Assembly (NCBI RefSeq): GCF_003731765.1
Contig: NZ_MOAL01000002.1
Coordinates: forward strand, 372,001-436,000
Source: Pseudomonas chlororaphis
Lineage (GTDB): Bacteria > Pseudomonadota > Gammaproteobacteria > Pseudomonadales > Pseudomonadaceae
DNA length: 64,000 bases
Direction of reading: 5' to 3'
Part shown: positions 48,581 through 57,717 of the stretch, one piece after another
Layout: each line of letters starts with the position of its first letter
Position numbering within the stretch: position 1 is the stretch's first letter
Position numbers and translations under genes: made by a program
Notes under the pieces: generated by a model
Seen by the model: only the letters and a program-made list of their open reading frames with translations
Database searches by the model: none
What the model was told of the DNA's origin: nothing

Positions 48581-50106
48581 AGTTGATCCAGGCGCTGACG
48601 CAGGTCGTCGGCCTGGGCACTCACCGCGTCGCGCATCTCGTCCGGCATTTTGGTCAACTGCCGATACACCATCGCCAGCCGATGATTGCCTTCGAGCAAC
48701 GGCTGGTGACGGGAGAAAAAGTCCCAGTACAGCGCATTGAACGGGCAAGCACGCTCACCGATGCGGGCCTTTTTGTCGTAGTGACAGCCCCGGCAGTAAT
48801 CGCTCATGCGGTCGATATAGGCCGCACTGGACACATAGGGTTTGGTCGCCAGCAGGCCACCGTCGGCAAACTGGCTCATGCCCAGGGTGTTGGGCAACTC
48901 GACCCATTCGAAGGCATCGATGTAGACCCCCAGGTACCACTGGTGAACCTCATAGGGATCAAGCCCGGCCAGCAGGGCAAAATTGCCGATGACCATCAGC
49001 CGCTGAATATGGTGCGCATAGGCCTGCTCCAACGACTGGCCGATGGCATGGGCCAAGCAGCGCATGCGGGTCTGGCCGGTCCAGAACCATGACGGCAGCG
49101 GCAGGTCATGGGCAAACACGTTGCTGCGTTCGTAACCGGGCATCTGCGCCCAATAGACCCCGCGCACATACTCGCGCCAACCGAGAATCTGCCGGATAAA
49201 CCCCTCGACCGACGCCAAGGGTGCCAGGCCCTGGTGATAGGCGTCTTCGGCCCGCTGCACCACTTCCCGGGGGTTGAGCATCTTGGTGTTCAGGGCAAAC
49301 GACAGCAACGAATGAAACAACCGCCAGGCCCGGCTGCTCATGGCGTCCTGGAACTCGCCAAAATGCTTCAGCTCGTGCTCGATAAACCCCTGCAACTGCT
49401 GCAGCGCTTCGTCGCGATTCAGCGGCCAGGCCAGTTGTTCGGCGGCTACGCTGCCAAAGCTCTGGACCCCTGCGGCCTGAATGCTCTGCCACAGCAGGGA
49501 ATGATCATGCCGCGGACGACTGTCGGCCGACTCGAACGGCATCCCGGGCCACGCCTGGCGGTTGTCGTGGTCGTAATTCCACTGGCCACCCAGGGGCTTG
49601 CGCTCAGGGTCCAGCAGCACGCCTTCGACCACCCGCAGCGTGCGATAGAAGTGCTCCATCAACCAATGCTCGCGCCCGGCGAAGATCAACTGCGCCTGCT
49701 CCCGGGCGGTGTAGAAGTGCTCGCTGTCGACCATCGTCGAGGGGATGGCCAGGGCCTCGCAGTAACCCAGTAATTGCTGGTCCAGGCGCCATTCATCCGG
49801 GGCCTGGTACTCGAAGTGGCTGGCCCCGTACCGCGCCAACAGGGCATCCAGGTTGCGGGTCAGGCACTGGGTGTTGTCCGGGTCGTCGATCTTCAGGTAA
49901 CAGACGCGATGCCCGGCGGCCTCCAGGCTCGCGGCAAAGTCACGCATGGCGGCAAAGATCGCCAGGACCTTCTGCCCGTGATGCAGGACGTAGTCGGTCT
50001 CCTGGCGCACCTCCATCAGCACGTGAATCGCCTCCGCGCACGGTTGGCGAAACCAGCTGTGCAGCGGGTTGAGTTGATCGCCGAGGATCAGTCGCAAAAG
50101 GGTCAT
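48577..50106 (-). CDS. Fe-S bacterial cryptochrome/photolyase (PhrB type)
   Basis: 509 residues from the ATG at 50106 (MTLLRLILGDQLNP). Four Cys at 350, 438, 441 and 454 (MRCLAHA; DYCRGCHYD; RACPFNALYWDF) have the same numbers I remember for the [4Fe-4S] ligands of Agrobacterium PhrB. FAD-domain sequences WREYVRGVYWAQMPGYE and NALYWDF support this. Members repair (6-4) photoproducts in light or act as photoreceptors. The N-terminal DUF523-like/antenna domain (about 1-130) binds dimethyl-ribityllumazine in this class. Its stop overlaps the end of the convergent ABM gene by four bases. Confidence 0.93.
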   Translation of the reverse strand: MTLLRLILGDQLNPLHSWFRQPCAEAIHVLMEVRQETDYVLHHGQKVLAIFAAMRDFAASLEAAGHRVCYLKIDDPDNTQCLTRNLDALLARYGASHFEYQAPDEWRLDQQLLGYCEALAIPSTMVDSEHFYTAREQAQLIFAGREHWLMEHFYRTLRVVEGVLLDPERKPLGGQWNYDHDNRQAWPGMPFESADSRPRHDHSLLWQSIQAAGVQSFGSVAAEQLAWPLNRDEALQQLQGFIEHELKHFGEFQDAMSSRAWRLFHSLLSFALNTKMLNPREVVQRAEDAYHQGLAPLASVEGFIRQILGWREYVRGVYWAQMPGYERSNVFAHDLPLPSWFWTGQTRMRCLAHAIGQSLEQAYAHHIQRLMVIGNFALLAGLDPYEVHQWYLGVYIDAFEWVELPNTLGMSQFADGGLLATKPYVSSAAYIDRMSDYCRGCHYDKKARIGERACPFNALYWDFFSRHQPLLEGNHRLAMVYRQLTKMPDEMRDAVSAQADDLRQRLDQL

Positions 50107-50209
50107 GGCAGGCCGGAGGGTTGATACGCAAAGGTGCAGAATGCCACACGTGGCTGCAGGCCGGCAGCGACAATGCTGCCCGGCCCGCGCCCGTCCACCG
50201 GCCTGAGGA

Positions 50210-50545
50210 TCAGCTGCGTGCGGTGGCCACCAGGCTGCGCACGGCACAGATCTCCGGTACGTCAGTGCGACGCATGTACACCCGCAGCGGCTCGGTGATG
50301 TGAATCCGATCGTCGATGTTCTGCTCCAGCAGCAACTGGATGAGCTCGCGCTTGAGGGTCATGGTCTGGTCGGTGGCCGGGGCCCAGACGAATTCGCTGG
50401 TGGGAATGATGGCGTCGTCGGCGACGTCCATGCCGAAGGAGTCTTCGCTGAAACGCACAATGTGCTTGCCGGTCTTGCGGTTGAACCCGACAAAACCCTG
50501 AAGCTGGTCGGCGGCCTGACAGATAAGTTCGGACGTAATGCGCAT
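50210..50545 (-). CDS. Conserved small cytoplasmic protein, unknown
   Basis: 111 residues from the ATG at 50545 (MRITSELICQAADQL) with GTGAGG upstream. Mixed alpha/beta with no signal or membrane segment: GFVGFNRKTGKHIVRFSEDSFGMDVADDAIIPTSEFVWAP, then RELIQLLLEQNIDDRIHITEPLRVYMRR. 103 bases upstream of the photolyase on the same strand, so possibly co-transcribed. No family recognised. Confidence 0.65.
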   Translation of the reverse strand: MRITSELICQAADQLQGFVGFNRKTGKHIVRFSEDSFGMDVADDAIIPTSEFVWAPATDQTMTLKRELIQLLLEQNIDDRIHITEPLRVYMRRTDVPEICAVRSLVATARS

Positions 50546-50789
50546 GGTAAACCTCACTCAAGGTCCCGCAGGACAGGTGGTCAATGGTTTACACGCTTGG
50601 CAGAGGGCACAGATGCTTATGGGGTTTCCCTCTGATGGGGAAACTGCAGGGGTCAAGACTACTGCAAAGCCGAGGAAAAAAACGCCCGAATAATTTTTTT
50701 GACACACAGCCATGGCGCTATGGCGATAGCGTAAGGCGTTGCCTATTGATAAAAGAGAACGCTCCCCCGGCCCCGAAAGGAACTCGAAG

Positions 50790-51917
50790 ATGCCCGCGAC
50801 CTTTTCCCTGAACGCCCTGCTGCTGAGCCTGCTGCTTGCCGCCAGCCAAACCCAGGCTGCCAGTGCGCACGATCCCAAGGCCGTGGCCGCCAGCCATGGC
50901 ATCGCCTACCCGGCGGTGATCGCCCACCGCGGCGCGTCCTACGATGCACCGGAATCCACTGCAGCGGCCTACAAACTGGCCCGGGACCTGGGGGCCGACT
51001 ATTTAGAGCTGGACCTGCAACGCAGCAAGGATGGTGTGCTGCTGGCCCTGCATGACGACAACCTGCTGCGCACCAGCGACGTAGCCAGCAAGTTTCCCGA
51101 GCGCAAGAACAGCTCCGTCAGCGCCTTTACCCTGGCCGAACTGAAAACCCTCGACGCTGGCAGTTGGTTCAACCAGGCCTATCCACAACGCGCCCGCCCC
51201 AGTTATGTCGGCCTGCAGATCCTGACCCTGGATGAAGTGATCGATATCGCCCAGGGCAATCCGCAGCACAAACCCGGGCTGTATATCGAGACCAAGGGCC
51301 CCAGCCATTTCCCGGGCATCGAGCAAGACCTCAAGGCCAAGCTGCAGGAACGTGGCTGGCTGAACACCTCTGGCATCCCTTCGGAAAAAGGCCAGCAGGC
51401 CATCGGCGAGGGCAAGGGCCGTGTGGTGTTGCAGACCTTCGACAAGCACAGCCTGGAACTGCTGCGCCAGGCCATGCCCAACGTGCCCGCCGTGTTGCTG
51501 CTGTGGGTGGCTGAAGGCAGCATCGAACCGCTGTCCAAGGTCAAGTTCGCCGACAGTGGCGAGCCTGACAAAGCTCACTACTACGCCAAGCAACAACCCA
51601 AGGACCGCGCCGCGTTCCAACAGTGGGTCGACTACGCCAAGGCCCAGGGCGCCGTCGGTACCGGCCCTTCCGTGGCCCTGCGCCAGGGTGGCGACCAGAG
51701 CTACGCGGACCTGGTGCAACCCTGGATGAATCAATACACCCACGAACAGGGCCTGCTGGTGCACGCCTACACCGTCGATGAGCCGGTGGACTTCAAGCAG
51801 GTGCTGGACGCCGGTGTCGACGGCATCTTCAGCAACCGCAGCGCGGAGTTGCTGACCTACCTCAAGCGCCCGCCCAGCCGCAGCGTGGCCCAAGTGCTTG
51901 ACGCCAACGGCTACTGA
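50790..51917 (+). CDS. glpQ: Periplasmic glycerophosphodiester phosphodiesterase
   Basis: 375 residues, signal peptide about 1-23 (LLLSLLLAASQTQA|AS). GDPD catalytic landmarks: VIAHRGASYDAPESTAAAY with the essential His and Arg, YLELDLQRSKDG (E and D bind metal), LHDDNLLRTSDV with the second His, IETKGPSHFPGIE and the C-terminal DGIFSNR. It hydrolyses glycerophosphodiesters to glycerol-3-phosphate in the periplasm. Ends two bases before the next gene. TTGACA at 50699-50704 may be a -35 element but a matching -10 is weak. Confidence 0.92.
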   Translation: MPATFSLNALLLSLLLAASQTQAASAHDPKAVAASHGIAYPAVIAHRGASYDAPESTAAAYKLARDLGADYLELDLQRSKDGVLLALHDDNLLRTSDVASKFPERKNSSVSAFTLAELKTLDAGSWFNQAYPQRARPSYVGLQILTLDEVIDIAQGNPQHKPGLYIETKGPSHFPGIEQDLKAKLQERGWLNTSGIPSEKGQQAIGEGKGRVVLQTFDKHSLELLRQAMPNVPAVLLLWVAEGSIEPLSKVKFADSGEPDKAHYYAKQQPKDRAAFQQWVDYAKAQGAVGTGPSVALRQGGDQSYADLVQPWMNQYTHEQGLLVHAYTVDEPVDFKQVLDAGVDGIFSNRSAELLTYLKRPPSRSVAQVLDANGY

Positions 51918-51919
51918 GG

Positions 51920-52600
51920 ATGGCCCTGCAACAGTGGCGCGGCCGGTTGTGGCTGGGGCCTGACTACGCCCTGCTGCAAGGTACCCTGGGGCCCACCGCG
52001 GCCCATGCCCACTACGCCCATCAAGTGCTGATTGCGCCCGAGCAGCCGGTCACCCTCAGCCTCGATGGCGTGGTGCAAACCACCCACTGGCTGTTGATTG
52101 AAAGCCTGCGTAGGCATGCCATTGTCGAGGCCCCCAGCGAGGTATTGAGTGTCTACGCCGAACCACGGCAGCTGAATGGCGGCACCTTGCACAGGCATCT
52201 GCAGGGCGCCGAATGTTCGTTGCCGGGCCTGGAAGCGGCCCTGCGCCAATGCCCGCGCCAGCCCCTCAGTGACAGCCGGGTCAGCCTGGCACTGACGGCC
52301 CTGGATAACGCCCTGACAGACAAGGTCCCCGCGGCGACCCTGGCAGCCCGGGCCCACCTCTCCCTGAGCCAGCTTGAACGCCTGTTCGCCCGAGACGTGG
52401 GCCTGCCCGTGCGGCGCCTGGTGCTGTGGCGACGCCTGCGCTTGGCCATGGCCCTGGTACTGGCCGGGCAGCGGGTCACCGACGCCGCCCATGGCGCCGG
52501 GTTTGCCGACTCGGCGCACTTCTCCCGGACCCTCAAGAGCCTGTTCGGCGTCACGGCCGGGCAAGCCCTGCAAGGTCTTGAACTGCGTGTACTGGATTGA
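51920..52600 (+). CDS. AraC-family transcriptional regulator, short form
   Basis: 226 residues. The ATG at 51920 follows the glpQ stop by two bases with GAGG just before it, so it is probably translated by coupling. N-terminal 120 residues form a cupin-like domain (AHYAHQVLIAPEQPVTLSLDG); C-terminal AraC domain at 135-220 (AATLAARAHLSLSQLERLFARDVGLPVRRLVLWRRLRLA; VTDAAHGAGFADSAHFSRTLKSLFG). May control glpQ. Convergent with the desaturase-like gene (one base between). Confidence 0.85.
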   Translation: MALQQWRGRLWLGPDYALLQGTLGPTAAHAHYAHQVLIAPEQPVTLSLDGVVQTTHWLLIESLRRHAIVEAPSEVLSVYAEPRQLNGGTLHRHLQGAECSLPGLEAALRQCPRQPLSDSRVSLALTALDNALTDKVPAATLAARAHLSLSQLERLFARDVGLPVRRLVLWRRLRLAMALVLAGQRVTDAAHGAGFADSAHFSRTLKSLFGVTAGQALQGLELRVLD

Positions 52601-52601
52601 C

Positions 52602-53489
52602 TCAGGAGCGCAGTGGCTGAGGCACCGGTGGCTCATCGCTCAACGTCACCGCCAGGAACGGATCACACAACTGCGCCCGGTAATCCCGTGGAAAGTCCGG
52701 GCGGCTGCCAATGCCCAGGTCGCCGTCGCGAATCGGGTACTCGGCACTGTGGAAGGCCGTGCCCAACAGCCAGTCCCAAAAAGTGAAGAACAAGGCGAAA
52801 TTCACATTGCCGGCCTTGCCGTACTTCATGTGATGAAAGCGATGCACCGGGGCCCAGGCAAAGACCCAGCGCAAAGGCCCCAGGCGCATATCGACATTGG
52901 AATGCTGCAACAACAGCTGGACGGCAATGGCCCAGGCCAGCAGCTCGGCCACCGGCAGGGGAATGCCCAGCACCAGTAACGGCAACAAGCCGGCGGACGC
53001 TTCCACGGCCTGGTGCAGGGGATGCTTCATCAAACCGTTGAACCCGTACAGCCGTTGCACGCTGTGGTGCACCGCGTGCAGGCGCCAGAGCCAGGGCAGC
53101 CGGTGACTGAAGTAATGGGCCAGGGTGATGCCACAATCGGCCACCACGATTGCCAGCAACAACTGCCCCCACAATGGCCATTGCCGGGGCCACAGGCCAT
53201 ACACCGCCAGCAGGCTGACCATTACCGGCAACAGCAACAGGCCCAAGGCATTCAGGCTCTCATTGACCAAGGCGTGCAGCGCATCGCGCCGGCGATCCTG
53301 GCGAGCACGGTTCCAAGCGGGCTCATAAGGCAGCCACCACTCAGCCAGAAACGACACCCCGAGCGCCAGCGCAAACAGTGCCAGCAGCCACCCGGCCGAT
53401 GCCCCGCGCTCGCCCACCCAAAAAATTCCGGCGCCGATAAAACCGACCCAGAACAGCGGCCCGTACAGCACTTTGATGATCCACCGCAT
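52602..53489 (-). CDS. Sterol desaturase/fatty acid hydroxylase family membrane enzyme
   Basis: 295 residues from the ATG at 53489, where GGAGG lies seven bases upstream; the ATG four codons earlier is the alternative. Three His clusters for a diiron centre: HYFSH, LHAVHHSVQRLYGFNGLMKHPLH, and VHRFHHMKYGKAGNVNF, with about four to five membrane helices. Such enzymes hydroxylate or desaturate lipids using oxygen. Substrate unknown; no lipid genes adjoin. Confidence 0.88.
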   Translation of the reverse strand: MRWIIKVLYGPLFWVGFIGAGIFWVGERGASAGWLLALFALALGVSFLAEWWLPYEPAWNRARQDRRRDALHALVNESLNALGLLLLPVMVSLLAVYGLWPRQWPLWGQLLLAIVVADCGITLAHYFSHRLPWLWRLHAVHHSVQRLYGFNGLMKHPLHQAVEASAGLLPLLVLGIPLPVAELLAWAIAVQLLLQHSNVDMRLGPLRWVFAWAPVHRFHHMKYGKAGNVNFALFFTFWDWLLGTAFHSAEYPIRDGDLGIGSRPDFPRDYRAQLCDPFLAVTLSDEPPVPQPLRS

Positions 53490-53640
53490 AACCGCCTCCA
53501 TTGATTGAGGCGCCAGCTTGCCGCCCGGTGAATAAGCGGCGATTGAACAAACGGCGCAAAGCGTCCGCGTAATTAAGGGTGAATTAAGTTCGGCTGGTTA
53601 ACCTGAGGCCACTTAAACAGCTCACCCAAGGAATCAAGAC

Positions 53641-53958
53641 ATGAAAAAGCTCACTGCCCTGTTCGCTGCCACTGCCCTGACCCTGACTGCCGGCCTGGCC
53701 CAAGCCGACGTTCGCCCGGACTTGATCCCTGGCCTGCTCAAAGCCGGCAGCATCATGGACCTGGAAAAACTCAACCAGGCCGCCCTGGCCCAGCACCCAG
53801 GCACCACCGCGACCAATATCACCGACACCGAGCTGGAGCAGACCGCTGCTGGCACCTACGTCTACCAAGTCGAACTGCGTGACACCAAAGGCGTGGAATG
53901 GGACGTGGACCTGGACGCCAAGACCGGCAAAGTCCTGAGCAACAAGCAAGACAAGTAA
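53641..53958 (+). CDS. PepSY-domain periplasmic protein
   Basis: 105 residues with AAGGAA upstream. Signal peptide about 1-22 (LFAATALTLTAGLAQA|DV). The PepSY core spans 30-105: LKAGSIMDLEKLNQAALAQHPG, ITDTELEQTAAGTYVYQVELRDTKGVEWDVDLDAKTGKVLSNKQDK. PepSY proteins inhibit proteases or serve as periplasmic sensors. Single gene with a strong terminator. Confidence 0.9.
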   Translation: MKKLTALFAATALTLTAGLAQADVRPDLIPGLLKAGSIMDLEKLNQAALAQHPGTTATNITDTELEQTAAGTYVYQVELRDTKGVEWDVDLDAKTGKVLSNKQDK

Positions 53959-53962
53959 CCCC

Positions 53963-54010
53963 CACACAAAAACGCCGCGCGACCCCAAGGTCGCGCGGCG
54001 TTTTTGTGTG
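53963..54010. terminator. Strong bidirectional terminator with 22-base perfect arms
   Basis: CACACAAAAACGCCGCGCGACC and its exact complement flank a four-base loop (CCAA). It has A and T runs on both sides and serves both the PepSY gene and the convergent FlxA-like gene. Confidence 0.95.
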
Positions 54011-54020
54011 CGCTGAAAAA

Positions 54021-54467
54021 TCAGGCGGTGGTGCTGACCAGCGAACCGGACGTACTGCTGTCGGAGTCCTGCAGGGCCTGCAACAAGGCCGCGGTGGCGG
54101 TTTGCAGCGAAGCGCTGGTGGAGGAAACCTGAGATTGCGCGGCGGCCACGTTGGCAGCCTTGGCGTCAGCGCTTTCTTCCTTGGCTTGGGCGGCCTGCAA
54201 CTGGCGCTGTTCTTCCTGCAACTGCTTTTGCAGTTCGGCGATCTGCTTGCGCAGTTCCTTGACCGTATCGGACTCTTCGCTGCTGCTCGAACTGCTGTCG
54301 CCAGCCGGCGCTGCGCCGCCGGCCGGGGCCGCTTTGCTCGAATCGCTGGTGCTGTCGGTGGCACCGATCGCCGTGCTGTCGGTGGTGGTTTCGCTGTCGC
54401 TGCTCGCGGCTTTGGTGGTGCTGCTGGTGAGGGGCTGGGTAATGGTGACGGAGGTGAGGCTGACCAT
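54021..54467 (-). CDS. FlxA-like Ser/Thr-rich coiled-coil protein
   Basis: 148 residues from the ATG at 54467 with AGGA eight bases upstream. Starts MVSLTSVTITQPL, then a Ser/Thr/Ala low-complexity stretch (residues 14-65), a central coiled coil (VKELRKQIAELQKQLQEEQRQLQAAQAKEES, 68-98) and another Ser/Ala tail. Resembles FlxA-like proteins, small and poorly characterised. No signal peptide. Its neighbour upstream on the same strand is a chemoreceptor. Confidence 0.65.
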   Translation of the reverse strand: MVSLTSVTITQPLTSSTTKAASSDSETTTDSTAIGATDSTSDSSKAAPAGGAAPAGDSSSSSSEESDTVKELRKQIAELQKQLQEEQRQLQAAQAKEESADAKAANVAAAQSQVSSTSASLQTATAALLQALQDSDSSTSGSLVSTTA

Positions 54468-54577
54468 GGGTAATGTCCTGACGGGTGATGGGATAACCGG
54501 TCATCGACAGCACAAGGTCCAGCTTGAGAGTGATCGTGTATCGACACAGTAAGCATGTCGATACACGACCCGGCCCA

Positions 54578-56203
54578 TCAGGCGCTCAAGCGCGCCGTCA
54601 CTTCATTCAACTGACCAGACAAGCCGTGCAGGTTGCGGCTTGCCGCCTCGGTGCGCTGCACGTTGTCGAGATTGGTACTGGCGATGGCGGTGATCTCGGT
54701 GAGGTTGCGAGAAATGTCCTCGGCCACCGATGTCTGCTCTTCCGCCGCCGTGGCGATCTGCCGGTTCATGTCACGGATCGCCTCCACCGCTGCCGTAATG
54801 CGTTCGAGCATCGCCCCGGCCTGGGTCACTTGCTCGACACTTTCCTCACTGCGCGACTGGCCGCTTTCGATGGCCTGGGCCGCATCCACCGCACCGGTCT
54901 GCACCGTGTGGATGATCTGATTGATCTCGCTGATGGACGCCGCCGTGCGCTGGGCCAGGCTACGGACTTCGTCGGCGACCACGGCAAACCCGCGCCCGGC
55001 CTCACCGGCCCGGGCCGCCTCGATGGCCGCATTGAGGGCCAGCAGGTTGGTTTGCTCGGCGATCCCGCGAATCACTTCCAAGACCTTGCCGATCCGTCCG
55101 CTGTCGCTTTCCAGGCGACGAATCACTGTGGCGGTGTTGGCAATCTCGCCACGCATCTGGGTGATGGTGTGAATGGTGCCCTGCATCACCTGCTCGCCCT
55201 GCTGCGCCGAGTGATCGGCATCATCGGCGGCCCGCGCCGCATCGGCGGCGTGGCGCGCCACTTCCTGGGCCGTCGCGGACATTTCGTTCATCGCCGTGGC
55301 CACCTGATCGGTGCGGTTGAATTGCTCATTAGTGCCTTGGGACATCAGCCCGGCAATCGCATTCAGTTCGCCGCTGGCGCTGTCCAGGTCCGAGGCACTG
55401 CGCTGCAGACGGTTAAAGGTTTCCGCGAGGAAATCGCGCAAGGTGTTGGCCGCCACGGCCAGCTTGCCCAGCTCATCCTGGCGGGTAATGGCCACGCGCT
55501 CGGACAGACGGCCACGGCTCAGTTGGGCCACGTACTCGATCAACTCACGGATCGGCTGCACCAGGCTGCGGTTGACCAGCCACAGGCTGAACAAACCAAT
55601 CAACGCCCCCGAGACCAGCATCACCAGAATCCCGATCCACACCGTGCGCTCGGCGTCGGCACTGATCAGCAAGGACTGCGCGCCGCCCTGCTGGCGCAAC
55701 TCGCTGACCAGGCTGCTCATCTGCTCGCTGGTGGCGCGGTCCACGCCCTTGACGGCTACATCGCCGGCCGCCGCATCAGCCCCGGCCGCCACGTAGGCGT
55801 CACGCCCTTTCTGGTAGGCACTGCCCAACAAGCGATGCTCTTCACGCAGGCGCTCGATGCGGGTCTTGAGCGCACTGTCGACCCCAGGCGTCGCCGCCAA
55901 TTGCCCGAGAATGTCCTGCACCTCGCGCTGCCGCGCCTCGAACTGGGTCCAGTACTTGTTCAGTTCCTGAGGCTCCTTGCCGCGCAACAAAACGTTTTTC
56001 CATTCCTGCACCTGCACCTTGAATTGCAGGTTGGCTTCATCGATCAACTGGGAGGTGTGCAAAGGTCCGTCGATCAGGGCGCGATAGCTTTGCACGCCAC
56101 TGGACAGAAAATGAAAACACGCCAAGGCGATCAACAGCATCGCCAGCAGGCTGCCGCTCAACAGGGTGAGCACTTGCGCTCTCAGGGATTTTTGCAAAGA
56201 CAT
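54578..56203 (-). CDS. Methyl-accepting chemotaxis protein
   Basis: 541 residues from the ATG at 56203 ([11 protein letters not shown]). TM1 about 13-33, periplasmic helical bundle 34-188 (4HB-like, [28 protein letters not shown]), TM2 about 190-210, HAMP ([21 protein letters not shown]) and a full cytoplasmic hairpin with tip [19 protein letters not shown] / [18 protein letters not shown]. Ligand cannot be told. Confidence 0.94.
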   Translation of the reverse strand: MSLQKSLRAQVLTLLSGSLLAMLLIALACFHFLSSGVQSYRALIDGPLHTSQLIDEANLQFKVQVQEWKNVLLRGKEPQELNKYWTQFEARQREVQDILGQLAATPGVDSALKTRIERLREEHRLLGSAYQKGRDAYVAAGADAAAGDVAVKGVDRATSEQMSSLVSELRQQGGAQSLLISADAERTVWIGILVMLVSGALIGLFSLWLVNRSLVQPIRELIEYVAQLSRGRLSERVAITRQDELGKLAVAANTLRDFLAETFNRLQRSASDLDSASGELNAIAGLMSQGTNEQFNRTDQVATAMNEMSATAQEVARHAADAARAADDADHSAQQGEQVMQGTIHTITQMRGEIANTATVIRRLESDSGRIGKVLEVIRGIAEQTNLLALNAAIEAARAGEAGRGFAVVADEVRSLAQRTAASISEINQIIHTVQTGAVDAAQAIESGQSRSEESVEQVTQAGAMLERITAAVEAIRDMNRQIATAAEEQTSVAEDISRNLTEITAIASTNLDNVQRTEAASRNLHGLSGQLNEVTARLSA

Positions 56204-56467
56204 CGTGGGGATCTCATGGCGGGGATAAAGCAGGCCCAAAACACCTGCGTAACGTCGTGACATCCCTGTCAGGCACACCTAAAGGTGCCTTGTGTTGTCA
56301 GCGTGATCGGCGCGTCGAAGACTTTCTTGAGCCACGCCGACTGCCGGTTATGCCCCCCTTATATTGCTCGCCGAACTGTCACAAAAACGTCAAAAAACCT
56401 TGGGATGATAGGGCTCAAGTGAACCTGTGAAACCCAGCCACAGGCGCCCTCTCTCCTGCGAGACGCC

Positions 56468-57490
56468 ATGAACCACAGCATCGACCAAAGCCACCGTGAT
56501 TCCGACCTGTTCGGCCTGCTGTACGGCTTCAGTTTTCGCCCTGGCGAACGCGGTCGCGAGCTGGACTCGGCCAAGGCCCTGCAGGCCCTGCAACACCCTG
56601 ACGACGGCGACGAATTCCTCTGGTTGCACCTGAACCTGGCCCACGCGGCGTGCGAGCGCTGGATGAAGGCGCACCTGCAATTGCCCGAGGAGTTCTTCGA
56701 GGCCCTGCACGAGGGGTCGCGCTCCACACGCATCGAACACGTGGACTCGGCCCTGCTGGCGGTGGTCAACGACGTGGTGTTCAACCTCAGCAACATGGTG
56801 TCTTCGGACATTTCCACACTCTGGGTCTGTGCCCGCAGCCGCCTGATCATCAGCGCCCGCCTGCAGCCCCTGCACTCGGTGGACAAGCTGCGCTCATCGG
56901 TCAAGGCCGGCGAATGCTTTCGCTCCCCCCTGGAACTGCTGGTGCACCTGCTGCGGGACCAGGGCGAAGTGCTGACCCAGATCGTGCGCAAGACCAGCCT
57001 CAGCGTCGATCAGATCGAAGACCAGTTGCTGGCGGCCCGGGTCGCCAGCAACCGCGCCGAACTGGGGGCCATGCGTCGGGTGCTGGTGCGCCTGCAACGG
57101 CTGCTGGCCCTGGAGCCCGGCTCCCTGCTGCGGCTGCTCAACCGGCCACCGCAATGGCTGCAGAAGGAAGACGTCAAGGAGCTGCGCAAATCCACCGAAG
57201 AGTTCGCCCTGATCATCAACGACCTCACCGCCTTGGGCGAGCGCATCAAACTGCTGCAGGAAGAGATCGCCGCCAACCTCAACGAGCAGAGCAACCGCAC
57301 CCTGTTCACCCTGACCGTGGTCACGGTGCTGGCGCTGCCGATCAACATCATCGCCGGCTTCTTTGGCATGAACGTGGGTGGCATTCCCTTTTCCGGAGAC
57401 CCGGAGGGCTTCTGGATCCTGGTGGCGCTGGTGGCCACCTTCACCGTGATCGCCGGGCGCTGGGCCTTCCGCAAGCGCCAGGACTACTGA
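56468..57490 (+). CDS. CorA/ZntB-type divalent metal transporter
   Basis: 340 residues. Large N-terminal cytoplasmic domain with long helices, then two C-terminal membrane helices around the signature FFGMNVGGIPF (GMN motif) at about 293-303. The short acidic-poor loop after GMN (GGIPFSGDPEGFW) is like ZntB, a proton-coupled Zn2+ transporter, rather than the Mg2+ channel CorA. Single gene; a REP pair follows. Confidence 0.9.
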   Translation: MNHSIDQSHRDSDLFGLLYGFSFRPGERGRELDSAKALQALQHPDDGDEFLWLHLNLAHAACERWMKAHLQLPEEFFEALHEGSRSTRIEHVDSALLAVVNDVVFNLSNMVSSDISTLWVCARSRLIISARLQPLHSVDKLRSSVKAGECFRSPLELLVHLLRDQGEVLTQIVRKTSLSVDQIEDQLLAARVASNRAELGAMRRVLVRLQRLLALEPGSLLRLLNRPPQWLQKEDVKELRKSTEEFALIINDLTALGERIKLLQEEIAANLNEQSNRTLFTLTVVTVLALPINIIAGFFGMNVGGIPFSGDPEGFWILVALVATFTVIAGRWAFRKRQDY

Positions 57491-57496
57491 CCCCAC

Positions 57497-57570
57497 CTTG
57501 CCGGCGAAGGCGCCCCCAAGGTAGGTGCCAGGCTTGAGGGCCTCTTCGCCGGCAAGCCGGCTCCTACGGG
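57497..57570. repeat. REP pair (BIME-like)
   Basis: CTTGCCGGCGAAG (57497-57509) and its exact complement CTTCGCCGGCAAG (57544-57556) face each other across 34 bases, and GCCGGCAAGCCGGC lies at 57548-57561. Two REPs in inverted orientation between the ZntB-like gene and pit. Confidence 0.85.
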
Positions 57571-57717
57571 ATGAGCGGGATGAGCACGATGGCCGCGCGG
57601 GATCGACCTGATCAACGGAACGGCTCAATCGCGTAAACCATGATCTGAGGCAGCCTCTCTGTAACATTTGGCAACGATCATGGGCGACATTCCTCCCACC
57701 CACAGGATTGTCCGGCC

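Noticed and set aside
54524..56260. 578-codon open frame opposite the chemoreceptor
   Set aside because: Shadow frame caused by third-position GC bias; the minus-strand protein has complete MCP architecture.
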